Source: Treponema sp.
GTDB taxonomy: Bacteria > Spirochaetota > Spirochaetia > Treponematales > Treponemataceae
Length of the DNA: 64,000 nt
NCBI GenBank assembly: GCA_017935745.1
Contig: JAGBGX010000017.1
Location: forward strand, 146,569-210,568
Direction: 5' to 3'
This document shows, piece after piece, positions 49,685 through 58,078 of the stretch (position 1 is its first letter; every line of letters starts with the position of its first letter). Made by a program: the position numbers and the translations under genes. The notes below the pieces were generated by a model. That model searched no databases, was not told the DNA's origin, and worked only from the letters and a program-made list of their open reading frames with translations.

Positions 49685-50758
49685 TCACGTCTTTGCGTAC
49701 TTGAGCAAAATGCAGCTGAGCACAATAAACAGCACAACAGGACTCCATGCGCCGGCCAGCGGAGAAACCGTCTGGAATTTCGCCATCAGCATCGTTATCA
49801 TCTGCACAACATAAAACAGGACGACTGCCGTCACGCTCAGCGCAAGGCTCACTACAAGCACGTTCTTCCGTGTTTTTCCGCTCAGCCCGATTGCTAAGAA
49901 TACAACAATAAAAACAACAAAAGGAAACGAATATTTTTTATAATACACTGATTTTTCCTCCGCGGACGGAAGGCCTGCTTTCTCCAGATGCGCTATGTAC
50001 TCGCGGGCTTCCCGTGTGCTCACCTGCTCCACCGAAACAGTATTGTTCCTGAATGTTTCCGGCGGCTCCAAAAGCCTTTGTGACAGCTCTGACTCGGCAG
50101 GCTCAATGACAAGAAAATGCCCGCCGTCCTTTTTGTATTCTACGGCCTGATCAAGCTTCCATGAATTTTCTTCCCATACAGCCTGATCTGCATACACCAC
50201 AGCATCAAGCGACTTGTCAGGATTCCTGAAGACAACGTACAGCCGGTACAGGCGGGATGTCCTGCTTTCAAAAAAATCAGCCTTGTAAATGATGTTTCCG
50301 CCTTCCGCCATAATGACAATCCTGCTGTTGTTCAGCGACTTTTCCTTGTAGAGAACAGAGTCCTGAAGCTGCACTTTCTGCGCGTATGACGGAACAACAA
50401 CTGCGTCCTCAAAGAAGAACAGAGCCACGCTCATGGCAGCTGCCACCGCAAGCAGCGGAAGCGAAAAGCGCACCAGGGAAATTCCCGAGGCAAAAATCGC
50501 AAGCAGCTCATTGCGCGCATAAAAGTCACTGAGCATATATGCAGTGCCAAAAAGCATCGCAATCGGAACTGAATACCACAGGGCCTTCGGCACATAATAC
50601 AGCAGGATGAGCAAAATGTCGCGGAACGAGACACCTTTTGAAATGTAGTTCCACAGGTTCATAAACAGATCCGTCAGGCAGAGCACAAGCACAAAGAACA
50701 GAGCTGCTCCTATAAAAATAGGAAAAAAACGGCGGAGCATATAGAAGACAACAGTCAT
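49685..50758 (-). CDS. LptF/LptG-type permease (YjgP/YjgQ family), second of a pair
   Basis: Inner-membrane component of the LptB2FG family, which extracts lipopolysaccharide from the membrane for transport. 357 residues from ATG at 50758; the frame upstream overlaps the other family member. Three helices near the N terminus (YMLRRFFPIFIGAALFFVLVL, ILLILLYYVPKALWYSVPIAML), a beta-jellyroll periplasmic domain in the middle (VVVPSYAQKVQLQDSVLYKEK), and three more helices at the C terminus. AYMLSDFYARNELLAIFASG is the family signature around the coupling helix. Treponemes are regarded as lacking classic LPS, so the cargo here is unknown. It overlaps its partner by 4 bp (ATGA). Confidence 0.83.
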   Translation of the reverse strand: MTVVFYMLRRFFPIFIGAALFFVLVLCLTDLFMNLWNYISKGVSFRDILLILLYYVPKALWYSVPIAMLFGTAYMLSDFYARNELLAIFASGISLVRFSLPLLAVAAAMSVALFFFEDAVVVPSYAQKVQLQDSVLYKEKSLNNSRIVIMAEGGNIIYKADFFESRTSRLYRLYVVFRNPDKSLDAVVYADQAVWEENSWKLDQAVEYKKDGGHFLVIEPAESELSQRLLEPPETFRNNTVSVEQVSTREAREYIAHLEKAGLPSAEEKSVYYKKYSFPFVVFIVVFLAIGLSGKTRKNVLVVSLALSVTAVVLFYVVQMITMLMAKFQTVSPLAGAWSPVVLFIVLSCILLKYAKT

Positions 50759-52098
50759 TTTTTCCGCAGCCTCATATACAAAACAATTCCAAGGATTCCG
50801 ATGACAAAATTCGGAGTCCACATCATCCAGAAGCCGCTGTATCCGCCGCGGATGCCGAACATCTGGCCGATCACTGTCGCCGACCAGTACAAGACTGAAA
50901 TAATGATTCCAAAAATCAGCCCCAGCGTCTGACCGTCTTTCCGCCCGAACACAAGCGCAAGCGGAAACGCCAGAACTGCAAAAAAGACCGAGCCGAACGG
51001 CACTGAAAATTTCTTGTTGTATTCAAGCACAAATGTGTTTATGCGTTTCTTTGAAGCAGACTGATCTGCCTTCATTTTCTGTATCTGCTTCAGCAAATCC
51101 CAGGAAGTCATTTCACGGGGAGCCGTGCCGCCGGTATAGCTGATTATGGAATTTTCAAAGACGTGCAGCCGAAGCTTTTCCGAAACAGCCGCATCAAAGC
51201 TGCTTTTATCAGCCTTGTCCAGCACAAGGACGACAGGACTGTTCATGTCAAGCTGCATCAGCACACCCGCAGTTTCTGACTTTCTGACTTCAGAGCTGCC
51301 GGCCGCAATAATCCGCTGAATGCCGTCTTCGCCCGCATCAAAGAGCACAAGATCAGAAACGCTGTTCCGGCTGACATCGCCAGTCACCAGCGTCGAGTCA
51401 TTCATCCGCTTTATTGACTTCGGCTCAAGCTCAACAGCCGGATTTGAAGCTATAATCTGCTTGATCAGCCTGTTATACTTTAAAGTTCCGACCGGAAGAA
51501 AGTAGTCATTCATAACAAAGCTGAAAACGGAAATAAAAAGTCCCGCCGAAAAAACCGCCTTCAGTATCAGGCTGTACCGCTGCCCGCTCGCACGGAAAAT
51601 CAGCACCTCGTTGTCAGTGACAAGCCGCCCGAGGCACATCAGAAATCCCACAAGCGTTGCAAACGGCGCCGACTGAGAAATAACAGAGGGAAGGCAGTAC
51701 GCAATCAGCCGCACAACCGAGCCGACAGGCACGCGCTTCTTGAGAATCGTTTCCGCGAGGAGCAGAATCTGGTTTACAAAAAACACTACAAAGAAAAATG
51801 CAAAGCACACTAAAAAATACAGGAACAGCTCCTTTGCAATGTACGTGAACAGAATGTGAGAGCGCAGTCCGCCAAGCCTAAAAATCCCCGCAGAAAAAAA
51901 GCGCTGAAGCTTTATGCTGCCGATTTTTTTTCCGAAGGCGAATCCCAGCACATACAGGCTTCTCCGCAGCGGAGCTTTTTTCTTCCTGGAAAAATTCCGG
52001 GCGAAAACGCGCACAAACCTGCGCGTCTGCCTGTGCAGAAAATCAAGGAGTGAAGCTGCCGCAGCACAAGATGCCTTCAGGAAAGATGATGCAGCCAT
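50755..52098 (-). CDS. LptF/LptG-type permease (YjgP/YjgQ family), first of a pair
   Basis: Paralogue of the next gene and probable partner in a heterodimer with an LptB ATPase encoded elsewhere. 447 residues. The core begins near residue 80 (LRSHILFTYIAKELFLYFLVCFAFFFVVFF) and contains VGFLMCLGRLVTDNEVLIFRASG, the family signature, and the C-terminal VPFGSVFFAVLAFPLALVFGRKDGQTLGLI. The first 80 residues are an unusual basic extension (RQTRRFVRVFARNFSRKKKA). ATG at 52098 may be upstream of the true start; an alternative near the core was not found with a good ribosome site. It lies 5 bp downstream of dut. Confidence 0.82.
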   Translation of the reverse strand: MAASSFLKASCAAAASLLDFLHRQTRRFVRVFARNFSRKKKAPLRRSLYVLGFAFGKKIGSIKLQRFFSAGIFRLGGLRSHILFTYIAKELFLYFLVCFAFFFVVFFVNQILLLAETILKKRVPVGSVVRLIAYCLPSVISQSAPFATLVGFLMCLGRLVTDNEVLIFRASGQRYSLILKAVFSAGLFISVFSFVMNDYFLPVGTLKYNRLIKQIIASNPAVELEPKSIKRMNDSTLVTGDVSRNSVSDLVLFDAGEDGIQRIIAAGSSEVRKSETAGVLMQLDMNSPVVLVLDKADKSSFDAAVSEKLRLHVFENSIISYTGGTAPREMTSWDLLKQIQKMKADQSASKKRINTFVLEYNKKFSVPFGSVFFAVLAFPLALVFGRKDGQTLGLIFGIIISVLYWSATVIGQMFGIRGGYSGFWMMWTPNFVIGILGIVLYMRLRKK

Positions 52099-52103
52099 CG
52101 CCG

Positions 52104-52547
52104 TTACAGCCCGGTGCTCCCGAAGCCGCCGCTGCCCCGCTCCGTCCGGGAAACAGAAGATGACAAGACAAAGGACGCAGAAACAACCGGCGCAATGACA
52201 AGCTGCGCAATCCTGTCTCCGCTGCTGACGGTAAAATCCTCGCTGCCGAAATTAGCAAGCAGAATTTTCAGCTCGCCGCGGTAGTCGCTGTCGATTGTTC
52301 CCGGAGCATTTAAAACAGTCACGCCGTTTTTTAACGCAAGCCCGCTTCTGGGCCGGACCTGCATTTCATATCCCGGCGGAATCTCAAAGCTCAGTCCGGT
52401 GGAAATGAGCGCACGCCCGCCTTTCCGCAGGATAACAGGCGACTCTAAAAAAGCGCACACATCAGCTCCTGCGGCTCCGGCAGTCTGGTACACAGGAACC
52501 GAGGCTCCCGGCTTTGCAACGCACTTTATTTCACTTTTGATCTGCAT
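52104..52547 (-). CDS. dut: Deoxyuridine 5'-triphosphate nucleotidohydrolase
   Basis: Hydrolyses dUTP to dUMP and keeps uracil out of DNA, also feeding dTMP synthesis. From ATG at 52547 it has 147 residues, usual for a trimeric dUTPase. All five motifs are visible: AGADVCAF (1), [13 protein letters not shown] (2), [13 protein letters not shown] (3, with the catalytic Asp), [12 protein letters not shown] (4) and [10 protein letters not shown] (5, the mobile C-terminal arm). A start nine codons earlier is possible but is not preceded by a clear site. It overlaps the end of the M16 gene by 22 bp and abuts the lptF-like gene. Confidence 0.96.
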   Translation of the reverse strand: MQIKSEIKCVAKPGASVPVYQTAGAAGADVCAFLESPVILRKGGRALISTGLSFEIPPGYEMQVRPRSGLALKNGVTVLNAPGTIDSDYRGELKILLANFGSEDFTVSSGDRIAQLVIAPVVSASFVLSSSVSRTERGSGGFGSTGL

Positions 52548-53818
52548 AGAATTTCCTTTTTTACACGCGCACAAAGAGCCGGCCCGTACACAAGAGCCGC
52601 CCTTTTCTCTTCATCCAAAAGACTCTGTATAAAGCTGATTATATCACTTTTTTTCAGTGAGCGTACAGCAGCAAGCACATCTTCCGTTTCCCGCAGCGGA
52701 AATCCCATGGAATAAAAATTCCAGAGCCGCTGCATTAAAAACGAAGTGCGCGCTTCGCTTACAATCTCTGTGCCGCACAGCCGCTCTTTTGCAATTTCAA
52801 TTTCCCCGTCTGTAATCTGATTCTGAAGAAAGCCTGAAATTTCCGCGCGCATTTTTTGAAACACACACGCAGCATTCTTCCGCTCGCAGACAGCATACGC
52901 ACACCATGCGCCTGCTCCTTCATAGACAGTAAAAAAGCTTCCGACAGAATAGCACAGTCCGTCCCGCTCGCGCAGCGCTGAAAAAAGACGGCTGCTCATC
53001 GCCTCTCCTGCCGCCAGGTTAAAAACCATAAGCGAAAAATAGTCCGTTTCCGAAAGCTCAGCCTTCAGCGGATAAAGAACAAAGACCTGCGTCTGGCTGA
53101 ACGGAGCTTTTACAACGCGTGTCTGCGGACTCCAGCAAGGCTCCTGCGGAAAATGACGGCGGCCGAAAGACAAAACAGGAGCTGCATGAAGCGGAAGCTT
53201 TTCCAAAGCCGGAACAAGAATGCCGTCATAGATTTTTCCGCACACAATGACAGCAAGCTCGCCATGCACAAAATACCGCCCGTACCAGCTTACAATCTGC
53301 TCCCGCGTAATTGCTGCGACATCTGCGGCTGTTCCTGTAATTGTCCGGCTGATATCCTGCCCGGGCCAGACAGTGCAGGCGGCTTCGTCCATAGCCGAAT
53401 CGTCAGGATCATCCTTCACCGACAGAATTTCATTCTGAACGACACGCCGCTCCTTTTCAAGCTCCTCCGGCGGAAACGTGCAGCAGCAGCTCAGGTCGCA
53501 CAGAATGTCAAGCGCAGTCCTGAAATTTTCTTCATTTTCCGAAGGAACCGTGCAGTACACGCCCACTGCCTCGCGCTCAGTAAAAGCATTGAACACGGCT
53601 CCCATCCTGTCGAAAATCCGGGAAATATCGCTGTTTGACCGGGAAGAGGTTCCTTTAAAAAGAAGATGTTCGGTGAAATGGCTGATTCCATATTCCCCGC
53701 GTCCCTCGAACCGGCTTCCGGCGGCAAAGTAAAATCCGAACGCTGTAACCTTTGCATTCACATCCGGCTGAGTGATGAGCGTTATGTTGTTTGCCAAATG
53801 AAGCTTTCTGACCGGCAT
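52526..53818 (-). CDS. M16 family zinc peptidase (pitrilysin/MPP-like)
   Basis: Peptidase resembling mitochondrial processing peptidase and B. subtilis YmxG/MlpA. The inverted zinc motif HxxEH is in [15 protein letters not shown], and a Glu ligand follows about 75 residues later in [22 protein letters not shown]. The second, inactive domain begins with [24 protein letters not shown] at 53818 ([13 protein letters not shown]) has AGGAG just 3 nt before it; a GTG at 53830 is the alternative. About 430 residues is standard. Such proteins often sit next to pnp and dut, as here. It heads the operon that runs to the HEAT gene; 22 bp of its 3' end overlaps dut. Confidence 0.92.
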   Translation of the reverse strand: MPVRKLHLANNITLITQPDVNAKVTAFGFYFAAGSRFEGRGEYGISHFTEHLLFKGTSSRSNSDISRIFDRMGAVFNAFTEREAVGVYCTVPSENEENFRTALDILCDLSCCCTFPPEELEKERRVVQNEILSVKDDPDDSAMDEAACTVWPGQDISRTITGTAADVAAITREQIVSWYGRYFVHGELAVIVCGKIYDGILVPALEKLPLHAAPVLSFGRRHFPQEPCWSPQTRVVKAPFSQTQVFVLYPLKAELSETDYFSLMVFNLAAGEAMSSRLFSALRERDGLCYSVGSFFTVYEGAGAWCAYAVCERKNAACVFQKMRAEISGFLQNQITDGEIEIAKERLCGTEIVSEARTSFLMQRLWNFYSMGFPLRETEDVLAAVRSLKKSDIISFIQSLLDEEKRAALVYGPALCARVKKEILCRSKVK

Positions 53819-53939
53819 ATTCTCCTGCACACAAAAGGGAACCTCTCAAAATTCACAGGAGCGATTCTTTAGAGATGCCCAAAACAAGCTGCCTGTCCAG
53901 TGTACCAGAAAATCCGCCCCTGCACAATCAGCTGCGGAC

Positions 53940-53971
53940 AAAAAAAGCCGCCTGCAAAAAAAGCAGGCGGC
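53940..53971 (-). terminator. Rho-independent terminator after pnp
   Basis: GCCGCCTGC (53947-53955) pairs perfectly with GCAGGCGGC (53963-53971) over a seven-base A-rich loop, followed on the minus strand by seven U (53940-53946). It lies 24 bp past the pnp stop. Confidence 0.9.
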
Positions 53972-53995
53972 TTCACCTGAAAGAAAAGCGGCGGC

Positions 53996-56086
53996 TTACT
54001 TGCCTTCGATTGCGTCGATATAGCTCAAATTCAGCCTGCCCATCTTGTCAACTTCAAGAAGCTTTACAGGAATCACCTGTCCTTCATGCAGCACATCTGT
54101 GACTTTTTCTATGCGGCTGCGGGAAAGCTTTGAAATATGGCACAGACCTTCTTTTCCCGGAAGGATTTCAATGAACGCGCCGAATTCCTTGATGCTCTTG
54201 ACAGTTCCCTGATAGATGGTGCCTGGCTCAGGATCTTCGCAGATGCCCTTGACCGCAGCCTTGGCAGCATCAGTGGAAGCGCCTGTCTTTCCGTAGATTG
54301 TCACCGTTCCGTCATCATCAGTGTTAATGGTAACATTGTACTGCTGGCACAGCGCCTTGATATTCTTTCCTCCCGGCCCGATCAGCGCACCAATCTTGTC
54401 AACATCAATTTTCATTGTGTCAATCTTGGGAGCATACGGACTGATCGGCTGCGGCTTGCTGATGCATTTTTCCATGATGTCAAGAATATGGTTGCGTCCG
54501 CGCCGGGCCTGCTCAAGCGCGCGCCGCATGATGTCCATTGAAACGCCGGCAATCTTTATGTCCATCTGGAATCCCGTGATTCCGTCGCGGGTTCCGGCAA
54601 CCTTAAAGTCCATGTCACCGAGGTGATCCTCTTCTCCCAGAATGTCAGAAAGAATTGCATACTTCTTGTACTGCGGTCCGTCCGTGATAAGCCCCATCGC
54701 AATTCCGGCGACCATCTTTTTCATCGGAACACCGGCTGCAAGCAGAGAAAGACATCCGCCGCATGTTGAAGCCTGGGAAGAAGAGCCGTTTGACTCCAGA
54801 ATTTCAGAGACAACGCGGATTGTATACGGGAATTCGCTTCTTGAAGGAATCATCGGAGCAAGCGAGCGGCGCGCAAGGTTTCCGTGCCCGATTTCACGGC
54901 GGCCTGTGGAAAGCTTTCCGACTTCACCGACTGAATACGGCGGGAAGTTATAGTGAAGAATGAAATTTTCACTGCGGTCGCCTTCAATATCGTCATACAC
55001 CTGCTCGTCCATCGCAGTTCCCAGCGTTGTGACTGCAAGCGACTGCGTTTCTCCGCGGGTAAACAGCGCAGAGCCGTGCGGACGCGGAAGCACATTGACC
55101 TCGCAGGTAATCGGGCGGATATCTTCTGTTCCGCGGCCGTCAATACGAAGCCCTTTCTCAAGGATGCTTGAGCGCAGCAGATCGTACTGGATGTCATCAA
55201 ACAGGGCGTTGAACAGCCGGGACTGCGCTTCGTCCTCGAGCTGACCGGCATACTTTTCGGCAATCTGCCTCTTCACTGCCTTTACAGCTTCACCGCGCGC
55301 CATCTTTCCTTTCTGGAAGCAAGCCTCCTGCATGAGCGGAACTGCTTCCGCCCTGATAGCCTCAGCATTTTCAAGCACGGAAGAGACAGCAACAAGCGGA
55401 AGCTTTTCCTTTCCGGCAAGCTTTACCAGTTCTTCCTGAAGAAGGCACATTTCAGTAATGAATCCCTGAGCCTTTTCCAGCGCGCCGAGCATCACTTCCT
55501 CAGAAACTTCATTCGCGCCGCCTTCAACCATTGTAAAGCCGTCCTTTGTTCCGGCAACAACGATTTCAAGCTGAATTTTCTCCATCTGGCTGTATGTCGG
55601 ATTCAGGATGTACTCGCCGTCAAGATAGCCGACCCGCACGCCTGCAACCGGCCCGTGGAACGGAATGTCTGAAATGGAAACCGCCGCGCTTGCAGCAAGA
55701 ACCGCAAGAATGTCGGGAGGATTCACGCCGTCAATGGAAACGCATGTCGGGACAATCTGAATTTCACGGCCGAACGCGCTTTCAAACAGCGGACGCATCG
55801 GACGGTCAATGAGGCGGCTCACAAGGATTTCCTTGTCCTTAGGGCGGCCTTCGCGCTTTACAAATCCGCCGGGAATTTTTCCTGCGGCATAGAATTTTTC
55901 ATTGTACTCGACTGTCACGGGAACAAAGTCAAGCCCTTCACGCGCTTCGCTTGAGGCGCAGACTGTCGCAATGACGGACGTTCCGCCCAGCTGCGCATAC
56001 ACACATCCGTTCGCCTGCTTTCCAATTTTCCCTGTCTCAAGAATCAGCTCCTGACCGCCGATCTGTTTTGTTACTCTTTGCACCAT
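53996..56086 (-). CDS. pnp: Polyribonucleotide nucleotidyltransferase
   Basis: 3'-5' phosphorolytic exoribonuclease central to mRNA turnover. From ATG at 56086 (MVQRVTKQIGGQELILETGKI, AGGAAAAG upstream) it has 696 residues. Two RNase PH cores: TSVIATVCASSEAREGLDFVPVTVEY with GGFVKREGRP, and FTRGETQSLAVTTLG with FILHYNFPPYSVGEVG. KH domain: DVDKIGALIGPGGKNIKALC (GxxG loop GPGG); S1 domain: GTIYQGTVKSIKEFGAFIEILPGKEGLCHISKLS. It follows rpsO on the same strand with a 279-bp gap, the common rpsO-pnp order. No family motif is missing. Confidence 0.98.
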   Translation of the reverse strand: MVQRVTKQIGGQELILETGKIGKQANGCVYAQLGGTSVIATVCASSEAREGLDFVPVTVEYNEKFYAAGKIPGGFVKREGRPKDKEILVSRLIDRPMRPLFESAFGREIQIVPTCVSIDGVNPPDILAVLAASAAVSISDIPFHGPVAGVRVGYLDGEYILNPTYSQMEKIQLEIVVAGTKDGFTMVEGGANEVSEEVMLGALEKAQGFITEMCLLQEELVKLAGKEKLPLVAVSSVLENAEAIRAEAVPLMQEACFQKGKMARGEAVKAVKRQIAEKYAGQLEDEAQSRLFNALFDDIQYDLLRSSILEKGLRIDGRGTEDIRPITCEVNVLPRPHGSALFTRGETQSLAVTTLGTAMDEQVYDDIEGDRSENFILHYNFPPYSVGEVGKLSTGRREIGHGNLARRSLAPMIPSRSEFPYTIRVVSEILESNGSSSQASTCGGCLSLLAAGVPMKKMVAGIAMGLITDGPQYKKYAILSDILGEEDHLGDMDFKVAGTRDGITGFQMDIKIAGVSMDIMRRALEQARRGRNHILDIMEKCISKPQPISPYAPKIDTMKIDVDKIGALIGPGGKNIKALCQQYNVTINTDDDGTVTIYGKTGASTDAAKAAVKGICEDPEPGTIYQGTVKSIKEFGAFIEILPGKEGLCHISKLSRSRIEKVTDVLHEGQVIPVKLLEVDKMGRLNLSYIDAIEGK

Positions 56087-56365
56087 ATCTTTTCCTGTGA
56101 AATGCATGGGACACATGTTCTGCGCCCCGGACTTTTTATGAATTTCTGCGTATCCACGGATTATGCCGGCTCTGAAGACTGCTTCAAGGCCTGTACAATC
56201 AGTGGAGTCCTTTTTTCAGAAAATTCAAAGGGAAATTCAGCCCGTTTGCCATGCTGAACCCACCTAAAAAATAACGGCGGCAAATGCAAAAGCCTGATTC
56301 GCGCGGAGAGTTTCATATCCCCGATGCTTCGAGGCATGGTGATTCGCCTGCCGTCATACACTGTC

Positions 56366-56635
56366 TTACTTGCGGATTCCAAGCTCCTTTATGAGCGCGC
56401 GGTAGCCTTCAAGATCGGTGCGCTGAATGTACTTCAGCAGCTTGCGGCGTGCGCCGACAACCTTTAAAAGCCCGCGGGAAGCGCAGGTGTCCTTGGGGAA
56501 CGTCTTGCAGTGGGCAGTAAGCTCCTTAATCCGTTCCGTCATCAGAGCAATCTGAACTTTTGTGTTTCCTGTGTCGCTTGCGTTCGCTCCGAATTTGGCA
56601 ACGATAGACGCAGCTGTCTCCTTTGTAAGCGCCAT
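56366..56635 (-). CDS. rpsO: 30S ribosomal protein S15
   Basis: Primary 16S-binding protein of the small subunit platform. ATG at 56635 gives 89 residues, the standard S15 length: MALTKETAASIVAKFG, DTGNTKVQIALMTERIKELTAHCKTFPKDTCASRGLLKVVGARRKLLKYIQRTD. An AGGAG site precedes the start. A longer upstream frame is discarded. The leader contains an inverted TTGCC/GGCAA pair that could be an S15 autoregulatory or promoter feature, unproven. pnp follows, and the 279-bp space between carries no gene I can see, only a weak hairpin near 56327-56345. Confidence 0.96.
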   Translation of the reverse strand: MALTKETAASIVAKFGANASDTGNTKVQIALMTERIKELTAHCKTFPKDTCASRGLLKVVGARRKLLKYIQRTDLEGYRALIKELGIRK

Positions 56636-56817
56636 TTTCTTACTCCTATAGAAAAAATGTAGTTCTGTTTTCAATTTTGCCGGGAACAAAACTGGCAATT
56701 TACATTCCAAGTAAAATTACAGGCGGAAATCCGCCGCAGAAATAAACAGCTCCTATTGTACTGATATAAAAAGAAAAGTCAATGTACAGGCGCAACAAGA
56801 TTCCCTTTGAAAAAACG

Positions 56818-56846
56818 TTGCCCGGAGGCGCAAAAAAAAGTATATT
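56818..56846 (+). promoter_or_regulatory. Promoter for bcp
   Basis: TTGCCC (56818-56823) and TATATT (56841-56846), 17-bp spacer, plus strand. RNA would begin near 56853, about 60 nt before the bcp ATG, whose AGGAG site is at 56902-56906. Confidence 0.55.
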
Positions 56847-56913
56847 TTATATAAGAGCCGGGGAAAAGAACTGCGCGTCCCGTGCCCGCTATTTTTTTAT
56901 TAGGAGATTTCAA

Positions 56914-57372
56914 ATGCTTGCAGAAGGAACCAAGGCGCCGGATTTTTCGCTTCCTGACCAGAACGGAACAATCCATACACTGAGTGAATATAAGGGAAAA
57001 AAGCTTATCCTGTACTTCTATCCGAAGGACAATACGCCGGGATGCACAAAGCAGGCGTGCAGCTACAGTGAAAACCGCCCGCAGTTCCTGGAGAAAGGCA
57101 TTGAAATTGTAGGCATCAGCAAGGACACAGTCGCTTCCCATAAAAATTTCGGGGAAAAATTCGGCCTTTCGTTTACAATTCTTTCCGACCCGGAGCTGAG
57201 CGCAATAAAGGCGTATGATGTATGGAAAGAAAAAAAACTGTACGGAAAAACATCGATGGGAGTCGTGCGCACAACGTATCTTATTGATGAAAACGGAATC
57301 ATCATCAAGGCCAACGGAAACGTGCGGGCAGCCGAAGATGCGCAGAACATGCTTGCCCAGGCGCAGTCATAG
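56914..57372 (+). CDS. bcp: Thiol peroxidase, BCP/PrxQ peroxiredoxin
   Basis: Reduces peroxides with thioredoxin. ATG at 56914 (MLAEGTKAPDFSLPDQNGTI, after TTAGGAG) gives 152 residues. The peroxidatic Cys44 is in YPKDNTPGCTKQACSY and the resolving Cys49 is five residues later, the hallmark of atypical two-cysteine BCP/PrxQ enzymes. PKDNTPGC and GISKDTVASHKNFGEKFGL agree with the family. A longer in-frame reading would begin at 56782 but has no ribosome site and overlaps the promoter. The macro-domain gene follows 66 bp later on the same strand. Confidence 0.95.
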   Translation: MLAEGTKAPDFSLPDQNGTIHTLSEYKGKKLILYFYPKDNTPGCTKQACSYSENRPQFLEKGIEIVGISKDTVASHKNFGEKFGLSFTILSDPELSAIKAYDVWKEKKLYGKTSMGVVRTTYLIDENGIIIKANGNVRAAEDAQNMLAQAQS

Positions 57373-57438
57373 TACGGACGGACAATGAAAAGAATCCGCG
57401 CGGCTGCGGCCATTATCATGCGGACACAAGGATAGAGC

Positions 57439-57957
57439 ATGCCAGTACACATAATTCAGGGAGATATCACCCAGTGTGAAACAGATGCAATTGTCACCGC
57501 GGCAAATTCAGGCCTGATCGGAGGCGGAGGCGTTGACGGCGCAGTCCACCGGGCGGCAGGCCCTCTGCTGCTGAAGGAATGCTCGCTTCTGGGCGGATGC
57601 AGGACAGGAGACGCAAAAATAACCGGCGGATACCGGCTGAAGGCAAAGTACGTGATTCACGCAGTCGGCCCGGTATACTCAGAGCGCAGGGAGGAAGAAT
57701 GCGCGGCTCTGCTCGCAGGCTGCTACGAAAAATCGCTTGAGCTTGCAAAGGCGCACGGGCTTGCGTCAGTCGCATTTCCGCTGATTTCCGCAGGAACATA
57801 CGGCTATCCCATAGACAAGGCTCTTTCCATAGCCGTAAAAACATTGACACGCAGCTGCGGCGGACTGGAAGTCCTTATCGTGCTTTTCAACAAGGATGCG
57901 GCTGAAACCGCGCGGAAGCTGTTTCCTGACTTATGGGAAGTCGCCTCAGGCTCCTGA
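57439..57957 (+). CDS. Macro-domain protein, probable ADP-ribose deacylase/hydrolase
   Basis: Binds ADP-ribose or O-acetyl-ADP-ribose, similar to YmdB. 172 residues: IIQGDITQCETDAIVTAANSGLIGGGGVDGAVHRAAG is the complete macro core with the Asp and Asn-Ser contacts and the GGGGVDG catalytic loop, then GDAKITGGYRLKAKYVIHAVGPV and SVAFPLISAGTYGYPIDKAL. It removes mono-ADP-ribose or O-acetyl groups. No ART or sirtuin gene is next to it, so the substrate is not settled. A start at 57439 follows 'GATAGAGC', a weak ribosome site. Downstream of bcp and 121 bp before the xylosidase. Confidence 0.92.
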   Translation: MPVHIIQGDITQCETDAIVTAANSGLIGGGGVDGAVHRAAGPLLLKECSLLGGCRTGDAKITGGYRLKAKYVIHAVGPVYSERREEECAALLAGCYEKSLELAKAHGLASVAFPLISAGTYGYPIDKALSIAVKTLTRSCGGLEVLIVLFNKDAAETARKLFPDLWEVASGS

Positions 57958-58008
57958 AATCATCGTCCCGGCCGGACATTTCCGCTTCAAAACGGTTCAA
58001 AAAAAAAC

Positions 58009-58037
58009 TGTACAAAGCATAAAAGCGGCTGTATAAT
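58009..58037 (+). promoter_or_regulatory. Promoter for the GH120 gene
   Basis: TGTACA (58009-58014) and TATAAT (58032-58037) with a 17-bp spacer. The leader of about 35 nt ends in GAGGTG at 58069-58074, 4 nt before the ATG. Confidence 0.5.
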
Positions 58038-58078
58038 GCTGTGAAATTACAAAGCTGAATACCTTTGCGAGGTGCCTT

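Noticed and set aside
56117..56365. Possible small gene or terminator between rpsO and pnp
   Set aside because: The only frame (56161-56382) overlaps the rpsO end and has no features; the ATGC/GCAT hairpin near 56330 is weak and lacks a T-run.
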